From positions 9,796,001 through 9,860,000 of the forward strand of contig OW204012.1 of the NCBI GenBank assembly GCA_934047225.1: 64,000 nt of DNA, in the 5' to 3' direction. Positions 44,584-55,807 of the stretch are shown here, piece after piece. The position numbers were made by a program, and so were the translations under genes. Position 1 is the stretch's first letter, and each line of letters begins with the position of its first letter. A model generated the notes under the pieces. That model was not told the origin of the DNA, ran no database searches, and saw only the letters and a list, made by a program, of their open reading frames with translations. Source of the DNA: Ypsolopha sequella (Eukaryota > Arthropoda > Insecta > Lepidoptera > Ypsolophidae).

Positions 44584-45878
44584 CGAGGGGAGGCTGAAAA
44601 GTAATCTACCTAACTATGAAAGAAAAGACGTAACTGGATAGTTTATTTTTATTTTTCTATATAGTCCCCTGCTAATAAAATGCACTTATTACATTTTTCA
44701 AATATTGAATTTAAGCCATTAAAAAAATATATTTTCGGTTTGTCGTCAAAATAGTCAGAAACCGCTGCCTTCATTTCGTCATCGGTCATAAACCTTCGTC
44801 CCCTGAGGTCTTTCTTGAGAAGTCTAAACAGAAAATAGTCACAGGGGGCTAGATCTGGACTATAAGGGGGGTGGTCAATGGTTTCGAAGCCATTGTCTTT
44901 AATTGCTAGCTTTGTTGTGCGTGCGGTATGCACTGGTGCGTTATCGTGCAAAATCAGAATTCCTTTGCTTAGTTTACCTCGCCGTTTTTCTTTTATTGTC
45001 TCTCTTAGTTGATATAATAAGTTTGAGTAATAATCAGCATTCATTGTAGTTTTCTTCGGGAAATAATCTATGAGCAAAATCCCTTCTGTGTCCCAAAAGA
45101 TTGTAGCCATAAGTTTACCGGCCGATGGGCAGACCTTGAATTTCCGAGGCGGCTTCTCATCCTTAAATTTCCACTGTAACGACTCTTGCTTACTTTCCGG
45201 GTCCCATTGTCGAATCCAAGTCTCATCACATGTTACAATTCTAGAAATTATTTCTTCCTCTTTCTCTCGACTCATGTCCAAAAACTCTTCGCAACATTTG
45301 ACACGCCTCTCCATGTCAAATGCAGTCAACATTCTAGGGACCCAACGTGCACTAACCTTGGACATGTTCAAATGCTCATGAATTATTTCATTGACTCGCT
45401 CTTTACTGACGCCCACATCTCTAGCTATCTCCCACTGCTTCACTCGTCGGTCCTCTAAAATAATTTTTTTCACCCTGGCTACATTTTCATCGGTGACGGC
45501 CGAAACTGGTCTTCCGCTACGAGGATCATCTTCGAGGCTCTCACGACCTAATTTAAACTGCCTTGACCAAAACTTTATAACAAATTCGGAAGAACACGAA
45601 CTGCCAAACACACGTAACATACGCTGTCTGATCTCCGAAGGCGTATTCCCTTCTTTAGTCAAAAACTTAATCACCGCACGCTGCTCGATTTTATCCATTT
45701 TCACTTTCTCTACCGACATGTTCGAAACAATTGTAGGAGACAAATAAACGTCATGCAATAAACAAATGAATGTAATACATTTTGAAAATAGAATAACAAA
45801 CGAATATAAATCCATATCAGCCAGCATTATTTTTGTATATATTTCTGACCAAGGAGATTACATGTCAGCCGCCCTACG
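44584..45878 (-). mobile_element. Complete mariner element
   Basis: 1295 bp between TA duplications (44582-44583, 45879-45880). Inverted ends, about 27 bp: CGAGGGGAGGCTGAAAAGTA and CGTAGGGCGGCTGACATGTA. Length and structure are normal for mariner. Encodes one intact transposase. Confidence 0.9.
44649..45719 (-). CDS. Mariner transposase, intact
   Basis: 356 codons from ATG at 45719. Two helix-turn-helix regions in the first 120 residues (KFLTKEGNTPSEIRQRM; QWEIARDVGVSKERVNEI) bind the terminal repeats. WVPRML at 126-131 is the mariner linker motif. The catalytic triad is D165 (TCDETW), D259 (LHDNAPVHTA) and D294 (YSPDLAPCDYFLF), with 34 residues between the last two, the DD34D spacing of mariner. 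An earlier in-frame ATG at 45827 would add 36 hydrophobic residues; the later start fits the family. No frameshift or stop is present, so it could be active or very recently so. It cuts and reinserts the element at TA. Confidence 0.95.
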   Translation of the reverse strand: MSVEKVKMDKIEQRAVIKFLTKEGNTPSEIRQRMLRVFGSSCSSEFVIKFWSRQFKLGRESLEDDPRSGRPVSAVTDENVARVKKIILEDRRVKQWEIARDVGVSKERVNEIIHEHLNMSKVSARWVPRMLTAFDMERRVKCCEEFLDMSREKEEEIISRIVTCDETWIRQWDPESKQESLQWKFKDEKPPRKFKVCPSAGKLMATIFWDTEGILLIDYFPKKTTMNADYYSNLLYQLRETIKEKRRGKLSKGILILHDNAPVHTARTTKLAIKDNGFETIDHPPYSPDLAPCDYFLFRLLKKDLRGRRFMTDDEMKAAVSDYFDDKPKIYFFNGLNSIFEKCNKCILLAGDYIEK

Positions 45879-45936
45879 TAGCAAAGTTTGACCACAGACA
45901 TATTATTTTTATTAATTATAAAATAAGATAAATAAT

Positions 45937-45960
45937 ATATATATATATATATATATATAT
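45937..45960. repeat. (TA)n microsatellite
   Basis: Twelve or so TA units in AT-rich DNA next to the mariner. Another shorter run is at about 54335-54360. Confidence 0.85.
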
Positions 45961-46114
45961 TTAAACAATAAAATATAATTATTTATGTATGACTATTATT
46001 TTATTGATTATATGTGAATATACTACACTACATACTTCCTTCCATAATTCACTGAAACCAGTGTATTTTCTCGTATTTAATCAAATAATTTAAGCGAATA
46101 TAACTCGCGTTTAA

Positions 46115-46292
46115 GGGGCTTCAGTAAGCTAGATTAGCAGCTCGAAATGTGTCGGAACAAATGTCAACGGAAACAAAATAGAAATAACGTTCATATCAGA
46201 GTGTATTGCAAAGTGGCTGTTACGACGATCGCTGCGTCACCGGATAGCGCAAAATAGAGAAAATAATACTTTTTAAACATGTTACATTTGAT
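46115..46292 (+). mobile_element. Family B TTAA element, truncated copy 5
   Basis: Follows TTAA (46111-46114), contains TTAGCAGCTCG, AATAACGTTCATATCAG, GGCTGTTACGACG, then stops at the palindrome. More diverged than the others. Confidence 0.65.
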
Positions 46293-46293
46293 A

Positions 46294-46469
46294 TTTAAAT
46301 TATTATAATTACATAGGAAAACAGTTAAATTAAATTTTAGTGAGATATATTTCGGGCCATTCGGGCCCGGCATCAGTCACCGGTGACTGATGCCGGGCCC
46401 GAATGGCCCGAAATATATCTCACTAAAATTTAATTTAACTGTTTTCCTATATAATTATAATAATTTAAA
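46294..46469. repeat. Head-to-head Penelope-like ends forming a palindrome
   Basis: Arms of about 88 bp with one mismatch seen, centre at 46381/46382 (CAGTCACCGGTGACTG). Each arm is the terminal segment of the element at 29.2-31.4 kb, with the hammerhead-like layout GTGA-CTGATG-hairpin-GAAA-TATC-TCAC. Both strands therefore carry the motif. Confidence 0.85.
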
Positions 46470-46822
46470 AGACTAAGGGTCAATTTTCAATATTTATTTA
46501 CATTTGATATTTAAAAGTTTTAAACGTCATTATGTTAGATTTTTGTATTGCTCGTGTCTGTGTTCATGTTTTAACCTTGACTTTTTTTGAATTTTAAAAG
46601 TTTAAACATTTTATCAGTTTTTTTAAACCATTTTAAAGCATTGGAAAGGTAATTATTTACTCGTTCTAGGTTAGACCTTTAAAAGTTTTAAAACATCACA
46701 ATTACGGGACAAGGGTATATAAATCTCATATATTTTTTTCAAAGTTTTGTAATATTCATATAGAAAGTTTAAAGCAATTCAAAAACGTCTATAAAGGCAG
46801 TTTTGCTTCTGAAGCCTCTTAA

Positions 46823-47245
46823 GGCGCTCTTATCAAAAAATCAGTAATTTCAAAGTCAAATAGAACTTTCAAATATCGTCTAAAACTTCCAAAAAAAAAT
46901 ATGCAATATAGTTCGAACCTTTATCTAGGTCTTCCACGCATGTGTTACACGATCAGATAAACTTTGCTCAATAGAAATAATTCACGAACGCAGCATGTAA
47001 TAAGACCTTTCAAATCATGCCATTTCCATAATTCCACTCTTTTATTAACGAAACTTATCTGGTAATATTGCTCTTTAAATTTTCTAGGTCGACCACGTAA
47101 GTGGGTTTTAATAAACATATCCCTTATTTTTAAACAATTTAAAAACCGATAAAAACAATGAAAAAGTAGAAAAGTGTGGTTATTTTCTTTACTCCTTACA
47201 CGTAAAGAAAAAGACAGAGAGCCACTCTTCTGGGATAAGAGCGCC
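46823..47245. mobile_element. TTAA element, 423 bp
   Basis: Perfect 12-bp inverted ends GGCGCTCTTATC, flanked by TTAA (46819-46822, 47246-47249). Inside AT-rich, non-coding. End sequence GGCG resembles families A and B. Confidence 0.85.
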
Positions 47246-47502
47246 TTAATGTTTATACATATTTTATTGTTCGTTCATTAGAAATAAAGTATTATTAGGT
47301 ACATATTCAAAACTTGTATTTACTTACGATCAACTACTTTTTAAATCACTTCGTCATTGAGTTGTCTAACAATTTGCGATATGATTGATTAATCATTAAT
47401 TAATTTGCCTTTCAGTATTTTGGTTAGTACAAAGACAAGAAGTTATTGCATAAACCGGTTTAATGACATAGATACGTATTTGTATTTAATTATTATACAC
47501 TA

Positions 47503-47577
47503 TGACTGCCTCTCTCACCAAGTGGTAGATCGCTTGCCTTCTAACCTAGAGGTCGTGGGTTCAATCCCTGCGATGCA
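47503..47577 (+). repeat. tRNA-derived SINE head
   Basis: A box-like CACCAAGTGGTAGATCG and B box GGGTTCAATCC at tRNA-like spacing. No good acceptor stem, so not a tRNA gene. Followed at once by a TTAA element. Confidence 0.6.
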
Positions 47578-47583
47578 CATTAA

Positions 47584-47890
47584 GGCGATATGTAAAAGTT
47601 TTAGCGTCCCTGTTATTCCATATGCGAAAAAATCCTCAGTGCGAGAGGGACGGATTCGTAGAAAAGTAGCAAAAAGTCGGTTTTTTATTAATATAAAATG
47701 TACTAAAGTTGCTATCAAAATTTCGTTTAACCAGATAGATACCGTTAAAACCCATCTAATAAAATATAGCTGCTGTCTATATGTCATTCTAAATTGTTAA
47801 ACCAGGAGAATTGGTGTCGAAAAGGACCTCATTTCAATAAATATTTCTATCGAGCCGAATGTCTCCAATCGCGTTTCTGTTTTAAGGGCA
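47584..47890 (+). mobile_element. Diverged family A-like TTAA element
   Basis: Starts GGCGATATGTAAAAG after TTAA at 47580-47583. Blocks TGCGAGAGGGACGGATTCG and TTTCTATCGAGC match family A in order but diverged. Right end unclear. Confidence 0.55.
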
Positions 47891-48581
47891 GGTTATCCGG
47901 GACCTGTAGGTATTTATCGCTACCTCAGCCCCCGTCAATTCACCGCGACGTATTTATTTACGATGCAACTGAGCGGCTAAAATCGTGACCTCACGTGACT
48001 CGCCACCGACCGCCGCGTACATTAAAATAGGTTCGGGGCCAGTAACTGTACTTCGTACTAATAAGAATTGATTCCGATAAATGAACCAACATAAACTATT
48101 CCTACTAAAAACCGAGTTAGTACAAATAGGGGAGTTTATTACATTGGATCATATGAGCAATATCTAAGCACGCTCTTGTAAAACATTTGGAAGTACAGCT
48201 AAAAATATTTAATACACTTGGTAACCATATGAGCTAACAAAGCTGACTCTGAAGGCTTTCATTGTAATCTAGGAGCAGTCAAAACTAAATTTTGTTAATT
48301 ACAAAATAATTCATAAGTATTAAAAATAGAAGCTAAATTACTTTGGAATAATTTAGGTTTCGACGGCACTAAAACTAAAATTATAGGCGTAGTATTTAAA
48401 TGAGCGAATATAAATTCAAATATAAGGTGGCAAAAATACTGAATATAGCGTACTACAATACTAAGTGGTTGAAAGATTGTAAGCGAATAAAAATGTTGTA
48501 AACGGCGACTTGAAATTACAAATTTGAGTTGAGTTGATAATTCTCAGGCGAACAATTTTCTATTTTAGTGACAATTTGATT
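47891..48581. other. Unassigned DNA
   Basis: No gene or bounded element recognised. Confidence 0.4.
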
Positions 48582-48585
48582 TTAA

Positions 48586-48650
48586 GGCGCTACGTAAAAG
48601 TTTTAGCGTTCCTGTTACTCCATATGCGAAAAAACCCTCAGTGCGAGTGG
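48586..48650 (+). mobile_element. Family A-like element, left end, cut by large insertion
   Basis: After TTAA (48582-48585): GGCGCTACGTAAAAG, then CTCAGTGCGAGTGGGAC. It continues at 51661 (GATTCGTGGAAAAGTAG), matching the order seen at 47640-47680. Confidence 0.7.
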
Positions 48651-48654
48651 GACG

Positions 48655-51600
48655 TGTAACGACTGAAGTTTCTTCATTCGTACAGAAATATATAAATTAC
48701 TTTGTACTGCTATTATTCGTTATTTTATACCAGTAACTCCATCTATGATCTGAACTTTAGCAATTTAGAATTAAACCCAACCTATTTTAAATAAGTGGGC
48801 GGAGCCAAATATTAATAATTTAATTGATATTTCGTTCGTATGCCTTCATGTTTAAGTTCAATTTTAAACAAAATTGAATGCACTTATAGCTTTATGGAAG
48901 GAAATGTCATGTGGATTCCAGAAACAAATTAATAACAGCCTAAGATAAGGTAAAGGATTTAGGACGTATTAGCGACCTTATTTCACAACGTCACAAGGGT
49001 CAAGCTACAGGGCATAGAAACGCTTTCATCTATATTTTACTTAGCAATTGGCGCCAGTATGATTTTTTTTAGAGTTCCCATGCAATAAAACAAACATAAG
49101 TTTGGTCCTAGAGAATGTGTCAAGTTTTATGATGTTGAAACCATGTTCGTATTTTTTGTGAAACTTGTAAAATCTTAGAAGAAGCCACAGATCTACAAAT
49201 ATCAGAGAGGTGGTGTATGTTTATTGATAAAATTAGTTTAAAAACTTGAATCATGAAAAGTGTGTTATTTCATGTTCGGAGGCTAGCTCTGATGTTATGA
49301 TAATAGTTAAATGACTTAGAACACGAACATATAAAATAAAACGTATTCTACCTCATGTTCTTTCAATTAATCGATTTCATGAAACTCAAAAAAGGTCCAA
49401 AATAATTTGCATAATGAATAAGATTAAAATAGCAGTAATTGTACTAGTAAATTATTCAGCATTCTATATTTAAATGTTTATTTCCTTATTTTCTATAGAT
49501 TTGAATGGCACATCTAAAATTATTGTAGATCTATGTTTCACGAATTGAAAAAGAGATTAGTTTTAATGTGTTTCACGCTCTTGACTGTTTTTGTTGAGTT
49601 TTAGCTAAACAGGCCTCAAGTAGTGTTTGACAACTAATTAATTTACGAAATAATGTGTCTGGAAGAAGGGCGGAGCCTAAAACTATGCAAAATTTGGGAA
49701 AAACCATAGGTGGGGACAAAGAAAGAGTGGACAGTTGGGTGACGGGACGCTTGGAAACAGGTCGATCTAGGAAACACGTCGCGTACAGTCTGGTTTCTTA
49801 GATTAAAATAAACACCTCTAGGTCATAGGTCATAGGTCACCTGAAGTCTAGGTCTTTGACTAGTACGGGCGAAGCGGAACGTTTATAAGAAATCGCATCG
49901 AAGTGTCGTCTTTGTTTGTGTTATAAAGTTTTAGCGTCGGTTCTGAAGTAATTTATATTAGCGACGTGCACGGTTGTAATTCAGAGCTCTGAAATTAAGT
50001 GTCGGGAGTGAAGTAAATTATATATTTTCAGTGTTAAATACGAAACGCGGTTTAGCTTTATATATCAATTATTTGTATCACAATTTATTTATGTAAAGAA
50101 TAATATATACGTCCCTTATTCCTATCCAAAATTTAGGACCTTTAGAGTTTCTACGTCTAGCTGTGCTGCTGTATATTCGATTAACAAAAAGTCTGTGAGA
50201 AATTCGAGATTTTATAGGTACTGCGAGCTACGGGTGTCACGCCACCATATTATTTCTTTCCCCTCTCACTTATCCACTTCTACAGGATTTTAGGTACAGG
50301 TACAGGAACGAGACTTCTGCAGAAAATTTCTCACATGACTTTTCTTTACAATTTCCATTTTTAGGTCTTCATAATTTAGATTTTTGTTGTGAATGATATG
50401 GATACTGAGTTTTATGTTAGGAACCCTTTCTGGTTTAGGGACGGGGTCGTTGTGGACTGTGGTCTCTGGAGACGTCCGGGAATTCACATGGCTGTTAACT
50501 CTGATGGGAAGCCTTGCATAATGCTTGTGTCGGAACCAGAGTTGGTGAATTCTGCATCAGGGGCTCCTTAGGTTGCACCTACGATTATCCCGTCCACACG
50601 TCAAGCGTAGAAAATTAGAAATTGACTTGATCAAGTCGTAGGTGTGATGAATGAATGCTTTAGAGGCAGTTTTTGTGAGGTTTTGTATGTCTGTGTAAAT
50701 TTCTAGGGACACTTAGGTTATAAGGTGTTGTCTAGGTTGTTTCGCAGGAATTTGTTCGGAAGCGGTGTCATTTTGTGTGACAACGTGGGGGTAATTATTT
50801 GGTTGGTCAGGGAGATTACCGTTTAATTTTGTAGGGCCCCCACTTCATTCTGGACTCATCTGGGTCTAGAATCCCCTCAAATATCAAACATCTAGCTAAA
50901 TCACCTTAGCGCTTGCAGCCGCCGATCGTCGAGTATCTACGGTTCATCAACCCCTTCTTCTAACCCAACCAACTGCAATATTATATGTTACACACACACA
51001 CACATTTTACTATATTATCCAATAATTACATAATCATGTATCTAATTAAAAATATAACGTCGCGCGCAACATACGAAGTAATGAAAGTGTTATTCGTTTA
51101 ACGTCTCACGGAGTGTTGAATCAAAAGTGGTTTTACATAGTGATTTAGTCATAATGTGTTTCGTTTTCCCTTGGATTTTCAATGGCAATAATAGCCTTGA
51201 AATATAGCTGAGTTCCAGAATACAGCTAAGTCGTATCATTTAATCAATAACTAGTACATTCGTTTTACTCGATTACTTTATTTTTCTTTGTTGAATTATG
51301 ATATACATTGTTTTGAGCATAACCGTTTTGTAACATAACGTAGTGTCCTAATCTACTAGACGATCACACAAATAAATCACGGCCAATGATTTAATTTGTA
51401 ATTAATAAATCGATGTACTCCTCAAGTATGTCATAATAACGTAGGAGACGTAGAGAGGTATATACATTACTATAACCTCATTCTACGGATGGTATCGCTT
51501 CCAGCGGTCATCTTTTAATTATTAAATAAATAAATATTTCTCTTACAGTACAAATAGTCCAAGAACTTATTTTGTTACAGATAGTACTCGTGACCAGGAT

Positions 51601-51656
51601 CACAATAGTTTTCTTACAGCAGTACCTTACTGTACACAGAACCCTTTTTTTTTACA
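48655..51656. mobile_element. 3.0-kb insertion with TG...CA ends and GACG duplication
   Basis: 3002 bp, starts TGTAACGACTG, ends TTTTTTACA, flanked by GACG (48651-48654, 51657-51660). The family A-like host sequence runs on when it is removed. TG/CA with 4 bp is the mark of LTR integration, but I found no long direct repeat between the two ends, so it may be a long solo LTR or a deleted element. It has a promoter near 49820-49915. A 60-codon frame at 50389-50571 (VRNPFWFRDGVVVDCGLWRR) is not recognised. Confidence 0.7.
49820..49889 (+). promoter_or_regulatory. Three AGGTCA half-sites (DR1) and TATA box
   Basis: AGGTCA occurs three times with one T between copies (49820, 49827, 49834), the DR1 layout bound by nuclear receptor pairs such as those with USP/RXR. 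A TATAAG follows at 49884-49889. Transcription would start near 49914. This suggests hormone- or receptor-controlled expression of the inserted element. Confidence 0.6.
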
Positions 51657-51660
51657 GACG

Positions 51661-52416
51661 GATTCGTGGAAAAGTAGTAAAAAAGTCGGTTTTTTATTAA
51701 TATAAAATGTACTAAGCAATTTTGTCAAAACGTTTTTCAAGGAGACTTTACAAATACATAATATCCACATTTTGAATGCAATTTGACACTGAAATTAGTT
51801 AGGATTTCAGAATTACAGGAAAAAATAAAACAATTTTCGGAATTTAATTCTATCAAGAAAATTTCATCCAATCGCGTTTTCCTTCAGTGAGAATTTTAAT
51901 CAAATACTCAATAAACATTTACCCAAAAATTAAATACGTAGATGACGTTATAGTGGAGTAAATGGATTTGAAAAAACCCCTTTTTTTCCGCTTCGCTCGG
52001 CTCCTTATTTTATATTACATGTAAATCTAACACGCTTCTTCTCGCTTCGCTCTTCGTCGCACCTATTTTTTGATTTTTGGTGAAGTATTTTCGATTTCAT
52101 ACTTTAAATTCGCCCACTCGGTATTTTTAGTCGCACGATTTGTTCAGTTGTATGTGTGCTAGTGCTAGGACCTGGTTGCGAGGTGTCATAGCTTGATTGT
52201 TGCTCTGAGATAGGTGAAGGATCCACGTTTTCTTATTAAATATTATTTTTATTATCATGCAAAGTCAGAGTTCTTATAGGCATCCCGCGTGTATACCGTG
52301 GGTTTACTATACCATGTTGTTATTTAATTTTATTATTTTATATGTAAATTTCCATTTTTATTCATTACATTTCTGAACATGTCTTTTCTCTCTATTTTTT
52401 TTTGCATGACATCCAT
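51661..52416. other. Family A-like remainder and unassigned DNA
   Basis: 51661-51720 continues the interrupted element. Around 51995-52130 lies CGCTTCGCTCGG-type sequence, also seen at 62840-62930 and part of a dispersed repeat. No gene. Confidence 0.4.
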
Positions 52417-52418
52417 TA

Positions 52419-53612
52419 CAGTCTATTCCATTTACGAGGTTACATTTGACAGATGTGTTTATGTAGAGTACTAGCGAAGTACCATATTAGTCGATACACA
52501 ACGACATTGACTTTCGATTACTATTACCAACAAATTTAAATCGAGTTGACAGAATTGAAACGTAAAAGATTTGCAGTAGATTAATATAATAAACAAAAGT
52601 TACTTAGTCAAGTTTTTTAATTTGATTACATACTATTATTTTTCAATCTTATCAGCATGCGACTTATGCGTGCTTGCTATTCAAAATCGTTGCATCATAT
52701 TCATTGTCATCATCGTCGTCATCACCCTCACCATCGTCTGTAGGATCCACCGTATTTATTATAATTTGGTTATCTATTAGGGCATCGATATGCACATCTC
52801 GGTCCCAATCAGCGAAATTTAGATTTAATGTTCGTAAAACCACACTTTTCCAATTCGCAGCAGTAACGTTATGCTTCTTGCAACAACGACAGCATTTTGT
52901 TTGTGTGACTATCGACCTTCTAACTTTTTTCTTAAGTGGCGATTTTAATTTATTATCTTCAGGTATATCTTTACCATGCTTTTCCTTACTTATTTGGGAA
53001 ACAGTTTTTCGACTGATAACGAAAGAGTGGACTACCATTCTGAAACTCACATTCAAATTAATGTTGTAGGCGTACCACAAACTCTCGCGCTTGACTGCCC
53101 AACACTGTTCTTTTAGGGGTCAAGCAAAAACAAAACACACGCACGCAACTTATACAAGGCTTCTGCACCGTACTGAACAGACAAACAATATGCCTGATCA
53201 TGATTGCCATGGTAACCATGGTGATTGCGAGGTGGACCATATTTCTAGTAGATTTTTATTTCCTACGACCTCGGTACACAAGAGAATAATCGATTAACTA
53301 ACCGATTGTATGAGATTTTTTGAGCTACGTCACTATTTTTAAAAGTAAAAAATAAACCATAGAACGTAAACGCGTATTTGCAGTAAAGTATTATTTTATT
53401 TTAAAGTTATAATTATTTTGAGCACGATATCTAAAAAAAATACGTTGATTATGTTTGTGAATTAATTGTATAATGTTTTGAATTAATTGTGCTTTTTTCA
53501 AACGGTGATTTACTATCATAAACAAAGACTATTTATTTTTTCAATTTATGTGAAACGTGCAGAGTTACGTTCTCAGAAGTGTCAAATGTAACCTCGTAAA
53601 TGGAATAGACTG
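52419..53612 (-). mobile_element. 1194-bp TA element with deleted transposase
   Basis: Perfect 33-bp inverted ends starting CAGTCTATTCCATTTACG, flanked by TA (52417-52418, 53613-53614). CAGT plus TA marks the IS630-Tc1-mariner group. It carries a frame that keeps only both ends of a transposase. Confidence 0.85.
52664..53080 (-). pseudogene. Internally deleted Tc1/mariner-group transposase
   Basis: 138 codons. The first part (VISRKTVSQISKEKHGKD, then EDNKLKSPLKKKVRR) resembles the helix-turn-helix and linker of a transposase type common in insects. The last part (AANWKSVVLRTLNLNFADWD, VDPTDDGEGDDDDDDNEYD) resembles the acidic C-terminus of the same type. The DDE core of roughly 200 residues that should lie between is gone, yet the frame stays open. 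It may still bind the ends and act as a repressor, but that is inference. The family call is from memory of motif texture. Confidence 0.5.
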
Positions 53613-53943
53613 TAATTATTTTATTTGTAATTCTTTGTCAAATTAATTATTTTTTAGTGTGTTTTCAATATTATTTCAATTAATCAATATTATTTTTATG
53701 AATAAATTATTATTATTCATTATTTTCTTAGTCAATAGTATAATTGTACTAGGTAAAATTCTAAATTATTAATTATTATGTTTTACTTCTATTTGCTATT
53801 GTGTTTTGTTCATATGTGGCAAACTGAAAATCAGAGCTGCAAGTTACTTCAACGTGTAGCATTTGATAAGCTTGCTCCTTTTTGCCATTTTGTTTTGTGT
53901 TGTACTGTGTCTTCTTTTTTTATATGTTCTGTGGCAAATAAAC

Positions 53944-54150
53944 TCATTTCACTATCACTTTCACTATCTCTGGTATTACACATTTTATATAAAATTGTAT
54001 TAGCTTCCCCTCCATCTTCGTCATCCAAAAATCATCATCTCTTGTAATGCGTTCAATATTGACAAGTTCATTATCTCCTACCCAAATGCCAAAGAGACAT
54101 AATCGCCGTTCTGTCACGTAAAGCTGTCCTTGTACCTGGTAATTCGCCAA
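53944..54150 (-). pseudogene. YqaJ-type exonuclease C-terminal fragment
   Basis: Reads NYQVQGQLYVTERRLCLFGI, then ERITRDDDFWMTKMEGKLIQ and FYIKCVIPEIV. The QVQGQL motif and the following layout fit YqaJ-like (lambda-type) exonucleases often carried by insect mobile elements. The upstream catalytic part is broken by stops. Moderate confidence; a motif-only call. Confidence 0.5.
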
Positions 54151-54582
54151 TTACTGTTTTTATCGAGTTTTGTCGTACTTGTTGCCTCTATGCATTGTCT
54201 CGGTGCGAAGGTGCCCTGCTCAGTACGAAGAATTGATAAGCTGAAGTTAAGAAATTTTATTTAATCACTTAGTTACATACGATTCATACTTACGCTTACA
54301 AAAAATAATAATACGTAGATACAATCGCATTATTTTTTATATATATATATATATTATATATTTACATAATATGTACATTATATATCTATACATTCTGTCT
54401 GACTGCAAGAGTAAGTACTGTTACATTTTACTGTTGTACAGTTATAGTCGGACTCGTGAGTTGTTTACATTTTTTGCGTAATTTCAAAAGTTGGTTGTTC
54501 TGTATGATCAATAAAACATCTCGTTATAGTTTCAAAGAATTGTTTTCTTATCTTCAGAACTTTCAAATTTGATGATTTGTAT

Positions 54583-55060
54583 GGTTCCGTAGTACCTAAA
54601 AGGTACAAAAAGAACCTTTATGGTGAGACTCCGTTATCCGTCCGTCCGTATGTCACAGCCTCATAACTTTAGCACCTTTACAGATAAAGACATGAAATTT
54701 GGCACAAAAATAGCATTTACTTGCCCACATATCACGGTGTAAAAAAAAGATTGCAATTATTCAAAATATTTCCAAAACAAAACTAAAAAATGTTATCCTA
54801 AAAATACAATATGGGTATCAAATTATAGATATTAAAAAGCTGATTGTAAAAATACATTGATATAAAAAAATGTATGTCTTTATCTCCAAAACTGGTAGAC
54901 CGAACATTATGAAAAAAATCATGGTAATAGTGTTTACGTAAAGATTACAGGAAAAATAAAGCAGTTGAGAAATTCACGAAAAAAAATAGTAAATTAAATT
55001 TATCATCCACAATACGGAACCCTAGGTACGCGAGTCTGACTCGCACTTGGCCGGTTTTTT
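54583..55060. repeat. Family C repeat
   Basis: From GGTTCCGTAGTACCTAAAAG to CGCACTTGGCCGG. Includes CCGTCCGTCCGTATG and ATCATCCACAATACGGAAC blocks. About 480 bp, non-coding. Confidence 0.7.
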
Positions 55061-55799
55061 CTTCTTATTTCTAGTTTCTATCTTTATTTTTAAACATCCA
55101 AGCAAGATACAACTAAATGATTTTTATTTACATGTACACACAACTGATAGTTTGATGTCTATTTACACGATTATTTAAATAATAAAAGTACACTCTATCA
55201 GAGCTTCGAGGCGAGTGAGGGGGAACCAGGGCTCAGAAAACTGACATAGGTCTTGCCTCGACAGCCGCTGGCGGGCAACTGGCGGCCGCTCGCCGAGTAG
55301 TCGCGAATCAATTTTTCTTTTTAAATTAAGAAAAAAAAAACGATTTTCACTAAAAAAAAAGTAACCACAAAAGTTATTAGTACAATAGTTTTTCTTTAAT
55401 TATCTGCAATTTTCATACAATTTGGTTAAGTACACGTTACATAAAACGAAATAAATCTTAAAAATCGACAAAGTTTCGGTTTTTTTTTCGATCGAGCAAA
55501 GTGTAACGTCTCGCAAATTGAACCACAATAAAACCTGCAGAAAAGATGTATCTGAAACATATATTTTTTTCAGATTTTAAAAATAACTATTTAATGCTTT
55601 AAAATGAGTTTGAAAACAGACAAAATTGGGATAAGACCCCCTTAACAGATCCCTAGAAAAAGAATCCAAAAATAATAATACTATTTTATCAAAATAATAC
55701 ATTATTTACTGAAGTAGATATGCAAGTCCTTAAAGTGTCGTTTTTTTTCCGTAGCGCCTTAATTTGGGTTCGTTCTACGTGCTTTAAAAGGCACGTTAA
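55061..55799. other. Unassigned DNA
   Basis: A short GC-rich patch at 55225-55300 (CAGCCGCTGGCGGGCAACTGG). No gene or bounded element. Confidence 0.35.
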
Positions 55800-55807
55800 G
55801 GCTAGTG

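Noticed and set aside
47503..47577. Functional tRNA gene
   Set aside because: No matching acceptor stem; better explained as a SINE head.
50389..50571. Small protein in the 3.0-kb insertion
   Set aside because: Composition is protein-like, but there is no recognisable family and the frame is short; kept only as a remark.
53091..53297. Peptide MPDHDCHGNHGDC as start of a metal-binding or PITH-type protein
   Set aside because: Short His/Cys resemblance only; it lies within the transposon at 52419-53612 on the opposite strand.
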